Origin: JALHTV01 sp049510055
GTDB lineage: Bacteria > Planctomycetota > Phycisphaerae > SM23-33
Reading direction: 5' to 3'
Length of the DNA: 9,931 bases
Assembly: GCA_049510055.1 (NCBI GenBank)
Contig: JBEKZI010000078.1
Span: 1 to 9,931 of the forward strand
The position numbers and the translations under genes are program-made. The notes beneath the pieces are model-generated. The model saw only the letters and a list, made by a program, of their open reading frames with translations, ran no database searches and had not been told where the DNA came from. Shown piece after piece: positions 6,162 through 9,931 of the stretch. How positions within the stretch are numbered: the first letter of the stretch is position 1; the number at the start of each line of letters is the position of its first letter.

Positions 6162-7145
6162 TTAATCCTTACCTGGCGACGCCGGGTGCGACTTTTCGTG
6201 CTCGATGATCTGCACCAGCGTCTGCTGGAGGTTATACATCGGCCGATATCCGATCAGTCTTTTGATCTTGGTCAGGTCCGGCACGCGGACGAGCATGTCG
6301 TCGAACGGCCGGCCGTAGGCCTCCTCGTAGCTGATGCGGACGACGGGGGAGGCCGAACCGGTCAGCGTGATGACCTTGGCCGCCAGGGCGTCGATGGTGA
6401 TCGGCTCGTCGGAGCCGACGTTGATGACCTCGCCGATGGCCGCAGGGCAGTCGATCAGCTTCCGCAGCGCGGCGATCACGTCGGCGATGCAGCAGAAGCA
6501 GCGGCTCTGCTTTCCGCTGCCGAAGACCCGCAGCGGCTGGCCCGACAAGGCCGCCCGCACGAACCGCGGAACCACCATGCCGTACTGGCCCGTCTGCCGC
6601 GGCCCGATCGTGTTGAAGAACCGGCAGACGATCGTCTCCAGCCCATACTGGTCCCGATAGGCCAGCGCCAGGAACTCGTCCACCATCTTGCTGCACGCGT
6701 AGCTCCAGCGCGTGTAGCGCGTGCAGCCCAGCGTGGTGTCATCGTCCTCGCTGAAGGGGACCTTGGTGCTCTTGCCGTAGACCTCCGACGTGGAGGCGAT
6801 GACGACCTTTCGGCCGAACTTGTTGGCCAGGTCCAGGATCACCTCCGAGCCGTGGATGTTGGTCTCGATGGTGTGCACGGGCCGGTCGACGATGAGCTGC
6901 ACGCCCACGGCCGCGGCCAGGTGAAAGACCACGTCGCAACGGTCCACCAGCGCCGCCATCGTGGAGGCGTTGCGGACGTTCTCGCGGACAAACTGGAAAT
7001 CCCGCCGCCCCAGCAGGGAACGGATGTTGTCCAACGAGCCAGTGGACAGGTCGTCCACCACCACGACGTTCGCCCCGTCCTGGACCATCGCCTCGGCCAG
7101 ATGCGAGCCGATAAACCCCGCCCCACCGGTGATCAGAACGTTCAT
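6162..7145 (-). CDS. NAD-dependent epimerase/dehydratase, UDP-glucuronate decarboxylase-like
   Basis: Second extended SDR enzyme, 327 residues. NAD-binding GGAGFIG lies at 7-13, Asp31/Asp32 follows strand 2, and the active site is Thr119-Ser120-Glu121-Val-Tyr (ASTSEVYG) with Tyr149-x3-Lys153. Glu in the TSEVYG motif is a feature of sugar-nucleotide dehydratases and UDP-glucuronate decarboxylases rather than simple 4-epimerases. FFNTIGPRQ (176-184), SGKQSRCFCCIADV and a late YEEAYGRPFDDMLVRVPD (273-290) fit the decarboxylase/dehydratase branch. Exact substrate is uncertain: UDP-glucuronate to UDP-xylose, or another nucleotide sugar. The chosen start is ATG 7145 with AAGGTGG 5 nt upstream. The frame stays open to an ATG at 7235, but those 30 residues precede the normal N terminus and hold no domain. 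It is the first gene of the minus-strand unit; a candidate promoter lies at 7212-7240. Confidence 0.88.
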   Translation of the reverse strand: MNVLITGGAGFIGSHLAEAMVQDGANVVVVDDLSTGSLDNIRSLLGRRDFQFVRENVRNASTMAALVDRCDVVFHLAAAVGVQLIVDRPVHTIETNIHGSEVILDLANKFGRKVVIASTSEVYGKSTKVPFSEDDDTTLGCTRYTRWSYACSKMVDEFLALAYRDQYGLETIVCRFFNTIGPRQTGQYGMVVPRFVRAALSGQPLRVFGSGKQSRCFCCIADVIAALRKLIDCPAAIGEVINVGSDEPITIDALAAKVITLTGSASPVVRISYEEAYGRPFDDMLVRVPDLTKIKRLIGYRPMYNLQQTLVQIIEHEKSHPASPGKD

Positions 7146-7211
7146 ATCATCCACCTTGACAAGGCCTTGCTGCCTTCGGACTTCGGTGCGTTCAGTCGAG
7201 CCGAACTGCGG

Positions 7212-7240
7212 AGGATACCGCCGTCTCCTGCTCATCGCAA
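7212..7240 (-). promoter_or_regulatory. Candidate sigma-70-type promoter of the minus-strand glycan operon
   Basis: Minus strand: TTGCGA (7240-7235), 17-nt spacer, TATCCT (7217-7212). Each hexamer matches the consensus at 4 of 6 positions with ideal spacing, and it sits about 67 nt before the first gene's ATG. Computed by eye only; in planctomycetes the promoter consensus is not well fixed. Confidence 0.3.
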
Positions 7241-7328
7241 CAGGGAAAACTGCGAACCTCCAGGCCGGACCGGCTCCTGCCGGCTAAAGATTTCGACGCG
7301 GAAAATGATATTCCATCGTGGATTATCG

Positions 7329-7358
7329 TTGGCGCCGCCGGGATGCGCGCGGTAGAAT
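7329..7358 (+). promoter_or_regulatory. Candidate sigma-70-type promoter of the HAF-repeat genes
   Basis: TTGGCG (7329-7334), 18-nt spacer, TAGAAT (7353-7358; 5 of 6 to TATAAT). It would start transcription near 7365 and leave an untranslated leader of about 206 nt that includes the conserved element at 7407-7479. Read by eye only. Confidence 0.35.
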
Positions 7359-7406
7359 TCCGTTCCTGCATTGGGCTCCGCGAAGAGGACGCGACGGCCC
7401 TTAAAG

Positions 7407-7479
7407 GGCGGGTTTGGAACGGGTTGTTGGGCTTTCCCGCCTCAAGCGTGAATCAGGAGGACGTACCGTAACCGCTAAA
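7407..7479 (+). repeat. Conserved leader element, copy A
   Basis: Upstream of the first repeat gene. Order of conserved parts: GGCGGG, 6 nt, ACGGG, about 8 nt, CTTTCCCGCCTC, one variable base, AGCGTGAATCAG, AGGA, and finally CCGCTAAA. The same parts in the same order occur at 9036-9109. The 48-nt right part (7432-7479) matches copy B at 39 positions. GGCGGG (7407-7412) pairs with CCCGCC (7436-7441) around a 23-nt loop. It could be an RNA control element in the leader or simply the duplicated upstream region of a paralog pair. Confidence 0.7.
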
Positions 7480-7558
7480 GCTTTTTCTGCTTGCGCTTTT
7501 TAATTTCAATCCGCGTGGTTGGTTTGCTTCCTGGGGTCCGACCGCAGGGGCAAAAGAG

Positions 7559-7563
7559 AGGAG
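7559..7563 (+). promoter_or_regulatory. AGGAG ribosome site of the first HAF-repeat gene
   Basis: AGGAG lies 8 nt before ATG 7572. It rules out the upstream in-frame ATG at 7491 as the main start and is aligned with AGAAG at the same place before the paralog's ATG 9125. Confidence 0.6.
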
Positions 7564-7571
7564 ACCATGCC

Positions 7572-9023
7572 ATGAAAAGTCGTACAGCAATTTTATTTAG
7601 CTTATGTGTGGTGGTCGTTGTGGGAATGGGGCTGGTGTCCGTGGCCCAGGGGGCCTATCTCGTGGTCTACGGCAGTCCGGCGTATGACGCCAACACGGGC
7701 AGCACGTTTGCGGGAGGCGAGGCTGGCGGCGTCAACGATGCCGGAACGGCCGTGGGGTGGGCCGAAAAATACGACGCCAACAGCAACGATGTCGGCCCCC
7801 GCGCGGTGCGATGGAGCGCTTCGACCGCGACGGAACTGGGCAACCTCGGGGTGGACAGCAACGGAGTCACCTGGTCCTACACCTATGCCATCAACAGCAC
7901 CGGCACGGCCGTGGGATACGCCCAAAAAGTGTACGGCGGCAGCGGCTCGCGCGCGGTGCGTTGGAAGGCCTCGGGCACGGCGGCCGTAGAGCTGGGGGAT
8001 TTGGGAGGGGACAGCGACGGAGCCACCTCCGCCGCCGCCTACGCTATCAACGACACCGGCACGGCCGTGGGACTGGCTCAAAAGTATGACGCCAACGGAA
8101 GTCCCATCGGTCCTCGCGCCGTGCGATGGGCCGCCACCGGCACCGCCGCGACGGAACTGGGCAACCTCGGGGCGGACGGCATCTATGGCTACACCTACGT
8201 CGAGGCCGACGCCATCAACACCCCCGGCACGGCCGTGGGATATGCCCAGAAGTACGTCAGCGGCAGCTACATGGGCGTCCGCGCGGTGCGATGGGACGCC
8301 TCCGGCACGGCCGCGACGGAACTTGGCAACATCGGGTTAGACAGCAGCGGCTTCACCTACGCCTATGCCTCCGCCATCAACAACGCCGGGACGGCCGCCG
8401 GACGCGCCCAGAAGTACGTCGGCGGCGCCGACATGGGCATGCGCGCGGTGCGATGGGCTGCCGGCGGCACGGTCGCGACGGAGCTGGACAACCTCGGGAC
8501 GGACGCCAACGGCTACGCGGACAACCGGGCCGTGGCCATCAACGCCACCGGCACGGCCGTGGGATACGCCGAGAAGTACGACGGGGCGGGCAACAACCTG
8601 GGCCATCGCGCGGCGCGATGGGGCGCCTCCGGCACGGCCGCGACGGAGCTGGGCAACCTCGGGACGGACGCCAACGGATACACCTTCGCCGAGGCCTATG
8701 CGATCAACACCTCCGGAATCACCGTGGGGTTTTCCGAGAAATACGTCGACGCCAACTACACCGGCGACCGCGCGGTCTACTGGGGCGATGACGGTATCGC
8801 GGTGGACCTCAATACCCTGATCGACCCCAACAGTGGCTGGACGCTGACAAACGCCCGAGCCATTAGCGACACGGGCTGGGTGACTGGGGAGGGCTGGTAT
8901 GATCCCGACGGCGCAGGTGGGGCCGATGCCTATGAGCGGCTCTTTTTAGTCCAGATTCCCGAGCCGGCCTCTTTGTGTCTGTTGGGTTTGGGCGGCTTGG
9001 GATTGCTGCGTCGCCGACGCTAG
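7572..9023 (+). CDS. Secreted HAF-repeat protein with PEP-CTERM sorting signal
   Basis: A 483-residue exported protein. Signal peptide at 1-27 (MKSRTAILFS, hydrophobic VVVVV core, cleavage after VAQG). Then come seven full repeats of 52-56 residues starting at 54, 107, 159, 215, 269, 323 and 378, and a short eighth (431-462). Each begins with a form of INxxGTAVGYAQKY, followed by RAVRW and TELGNLGxDxxG; this resembles the HAF family of probable extracellular repeats, with RAVRW in the place of the eponymous HAF motif. Repeats 7 and 8 are the most diverged. The C terminus is PEPASLCLLGLGG...RRRR (463-483): the PEP motif, TM helix and Arg cluster recognised and removed by an exosortase, so the mature protein should be released or glycan-linked at the surface. 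Start chosen at ATG 7572 because it begins the signal peptide, has AGGAG, and matches the paralog; the frame is open to 7491. Ligand and role are unknown. Confidence 0.92.
   Translation: MKSRTAILFSLCVVVVVGMGLVSVAQGAYLVVYGSPAYDANTGSTFAGGEAGGVNDAGTAVGWAEKYDANSNDVGPRAVRWSASTATELGNLGVDSNGVTWSYTYAINSTGTAVGYAQKVYGGSGSRAVRWKASGTAAVELGDLGGDSDGATSAAAYAINDTGTAVGLAQKYDANGSPIGPRAVRWAATGTAATELGNLGADGIYGYTYVEADAINTPGTAVGYAQKYVSGSYMGVRAVRWDASGTAATELGNIGLDSSGFTYAYASAINNAGTAAGRAQKYVGGADMGMRAVRWAAGGTVATELDNLGTDANGYADNRAVAINATGTAVGYAEKYDGAGNNLGHRAARWGASGTAATELGNLGTDANGYTFAEAYAINTSGITVGFSEKYVDANYTGDRAVYWGDDGIAVDLNTLIDPNSGWTLTNARAISDTGWVTGEGWYDPDGAGGADAYERLFLVQIPEPASLCLLGLGGLGLLRRRR
7731..8957 (+). repeat. Tandem HAF-like repeat array, about 160 nt per unit (seven full units and a partial)
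   Basis: In-gene tandem array. Several DNA blocks recur almost unchanged, such as GCGCGGTGCGATGG (near 7801, 8281, 8441), GGCACGGCCGTGGGA, and GCGACGGAACTGGGCAACCT. Units vary from 52 to 56 codons, mostly in the loop after QKY. The DNA-level similarity suggests recent unit duplication or gene conversion. Confidence 0.9.
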
Positions 9024-9032
9024 CTGCCTGGC

Positions 9033-9074
9033 CGAGGCGGGACAAGTACGGGCAGCTCATACTTTCCCGCCTCG
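9033..9074 (+). repeat. 10-bp inverted repeat just after the first HAF gene
   Basis: CGAGGCGGGA (9033-9042) is perfectly complementary to TCCCGCCTCG (9065-9074), with a 22-nt loop. No T-run follows, so it does not look like a classical intrinsic terminator. Its right arm is the left part of the conserved leader element of the second gene. A second inverted repeat, AGCTGCC (9022-9028) with GGCAGCT (9051-9057), interleaves with it. Confidence 0.65.
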
Positions 9075-9109
9075 AGCGTGAATCAGAAGGATGTGTTGCG
9101 GCCGCTAAA
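9036..9109 (+). repeat. Conserved leader element, copy B
   Basis: Same element as at 7407-7479, lying between the two repeat genes and ending only 15 nt before the second ATG. GGCGGG (9036-9041), ACGGG, CTTTCCCGCCTC, AGCGTGAATCAG, AGGA and CCGCTAAA are conserved. The stem is longer here (10 bp from 9033). Confidence 0.7.
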
Positions 9110-9124
9110 AAAGAAGACCAATCC

Positions 9125-9931
9125 ATGAAAAGCAGCACAGCAATAATCGTATGTGTTTCATTTGTGTGTCTGGCTGTTTGGGCAGGGCTGGCGTCCGTGG
9201 CCCAGGGGGCCTATCTGACGGTCTATGGCGGTCCGGCGTACAACGGGGACACCACGATTGTGGGAGTTCAGCCTATTGGCGTCAACGATGCCGGCACGGC
9301 GGTGGGGTGGGTCAGTGAAGATAGCAATGGCTGGCGGGCAGTCCGCTGGGACGCCTCCGGTACGACCGGGACGGAACTGGGAAACCTCGGCACGGACAGC
9401 AGCGGCTACACGTACGTCGAAGTCGATGCCCTCAATGCCTCCGGTACGGCCGTTGGATGGGCCTACAAGTACGTCGGTGGCGTTCGCGTGGGCGAGCGCG
9501 CCGTGCAATGGAATGCAGGCAGCACGACCGCCATAGAATTAAGCAACCTTGGAACGGACAGTAACGGCTACACGCAGGTCCATGCTTCTGCCATCAACGA
9601 CGCCGGCACGGTGGTGGGGTACGCCCGAAAGTTTTTCGGAGGCAGCGGCGCCCGCGCGGTGCGATGGAAGGCTTCCGGCGCAGCCGCCGTCGAGTTAGGA
9701 GACCTCGGGACGGACAGCAACGGATACACATGGGCCCAGGCCTCCTCCTTGGCCTCCGCCATTAACAACGCCGGCACGACGGTGGGATGGGCGATGAAGT
9801 ATGTCGATGGCATCGACCGCGGCGGTCGCGCGGTGCGATGGGACGCCTCCGGCACCACCGCGACGGAACTGGGCAACCTGGGAACGGACAGCAACGGATA
9901 CACGTGGGCCCAGGCCGACCTGATCAGCGCG
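9125..9931 (+). CDS. Secreted HAF-repeat protein, tandem paralog (3' end outside window)
   Basis: Open to the window edge for 269 codons without a stop. The N terminus MKSSTAIIVCVSFVCLAVWA...SVAQGAYL is a signal peptide nearly matching that of the first repeat protein, including the cleavage region VAQG-AYL and the next strand VYGGPAY. Four repeats start at about residues 53, 103, 157 and 213, with AVGW, RAVRW and TELGNLGTDSNGYT motifs; the first is short (50 residues, lacking most of the QKY loop) and the third carries an extra LASA before the next unit. A C-terminal PEP-CTERM tail is expected but not visible. The start is ATG 9125, with a weak AGAAG ribosome site at the position matching AGGAG of the first gene. 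It lies 101 nt after the first gene and is probably co-transcribed, with the conserved leader element in between. Clearly a tandem gene duplication; the ligand is unknown. Confidence 0.9.
   Translation, partial: MKSSTAIIVCVSFVCLAVWAGLASVAQGAYLTVYGGPAYNGDTTIVGVQPIGVNDAGTAVGWVSEDSNGWRAVRWDASGTTGTELGNLGTDSSGYTYVEVDALNASGTAVGWAYKYVGGVRVGERAVQWNAGSTTAIELSNLGTDSNGYTQVHASAINDAGTVVGYARKFFGGSGARAVRWKASGAAAVELGDLGTDSNGYTWAQASSLASAINNAGTTVGWAMKYVDGIDRGGRAVRWDASGTTATELGNLGTDSNGYTWAQADLISA
9281..9931 (+). repeat. Tandem HAF-like repeat array of the second protein (four units visible)
   Basis: Units of 50-57 codons with the same core DNA words as in the first gene (GCGCGGTGCGATGG near 9655 and 9828; GGAACGGACAGCAACGGATA-type words near 9713 and 9882). 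The array continues beyond the window. Confidence 0.85.

Larger units (their letters stand above)
7146..7571. other. Divergent intergenic region between the glycan operon and the HAF-repeat genes
   Basis: 426 nt without a supported gene. It holds a candidate minus-strand promoter (7212-7240), a candidate plus-strand promoter (7329-7358), a small palindrome GCCC/GGGC around 7397-7409, and the conserved leader element (7407-7479). This is followed by a T-rich stretch with two GCTTTTT copies (7480-7500) and the ribosome site of the first repeat gene. The stretch 7241-7328 shows nothing I can name apart from a short GCCGG/CCGGC inverted repeat near 7264-7284. No tRNA or other known RNA was recognised. 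Confidence 0.7.

Noticed and set aside
7146..7235. 30-residue extension of the first SDR enzyme from ATG 7235
   Set aside because: Precedes the canonical NVLITGGAGFIG start, no domain, and AAGGTGG sits 5 nt before ATG 7145.
1933..7355. Long plus-strand reading frames opposite the minus-strand genes (1933-2751, 3406-4626, 4850-6208, 5832-7355)
   Set aside because: They lie antisense to genes with complete catalytic motifs, their translations are rich in Gly/Ala/Val/Arg/His/Asp without domain motifs, and GC-rich codon use alone keeps the opposite frames open.
7491..7571. 27-residue extension of the first repeat protein
   Set aside because: It would bury the signal peptide; the paralog starts exactly at MKS and an AGGAG site precedes 7572.
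7555..7571. GAGGAGACCATGCC resembles the cobalamin riboswitch B12 box
   Set aside because: It coincides with the ribosome site, the paralog does not keep the match, and no other conserved cobalamin-riboswitch segment was seen in the leader.
9033..9074. Intrinsic terminator of the first repeat gene
   Set aside because: Strong stem, but a 22-nt loop and no T-run after the right arm; the right arm belongs to the conserved leader element.
7731..9931. CRISPR-like array
   Set aside because: The repeats are about 160 nt, in frame and coding, with no short identical repeat/spacer alternation.

Overview
The window is GC-rich bacterial DNA, most likely from an uncultured member of the Planctomycetota or another PVC-group lineage. 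Two things point there. One protein (719-1162) matches the Minf_1886/TIGR04138 family, which is typical of Planctomycetes and Verrucomicrobia. Another (7572-9023) is a repeat protein with a PEP-CTERM tail of the planctomycete style (PEP, glycine/leucine helix, terminal RRRR). No database search was possible, so the taxonomy is an inference.

Layout: positions 1-7145 are entirely minus-strand genes, packed with gaps of 4-78 nt or short overlaps, so they read as one transcription unit running right to left. In transcription order: a UDP-glucuronate decarboxylase/dehydratase-like SDR (7145-6162), a WbpP-like UDP-HexNAc 4-epimerase (6157-5213), a small monotopic sugar-1-phosphate transferase (5134-4535), an ATP-grasp ligase that seems to begin at a non-canonical codon (4539-3517), a HAD hydrolase (3461-2766), methionyl-tRNA synthetase metG (2721-1162), the Minf_1886-family protein (1162-719), a 59-residue membrane protein (722-543), and a lipoprotein N-acetylmuramoyl-L-alanine amidase cut by the window edge (486-1). 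The first five form a surface-glycan module: nucleotide-sugar synthesis, loading of the first sugar on the lipid carrier, and a possible amino-acid or carboxylate ligation. The rest are housekeeping and cell-wall genes.

Positions 7146-7571 are a divergent intergenic region with a candidate promoter facing each way. To its right, on the plus strand, lie two tandem paralogous secreted proteins built of about 54-residue HAF-like repeats. The first (7572-9023) is complete and ends in a PEP-CTERM sorting signal; the second (9125-9931) runs off the window. Both are preceded by the same roughly 73-nt leader element, which can form a GGCGGG/CCCGCC stem around a 22-23 nt loop in each copy.

The parts may work together: PEP-CTERM proteins are exosortase substrates, and exosortase systems typically occur in bacteria with exopolysaccharide loci, so a glycan operon facing two such substrates is a sensible pairing. 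No exosortase gene is in the window. The most unusual signals are the duplicated structured leader, the paralogous repeat array, the ATT (or CTG) start of the ATP-grasp gene, and a Trp-to-Phe change at the expected anticodon-reading position of a zinc-ligand-free MetRS.
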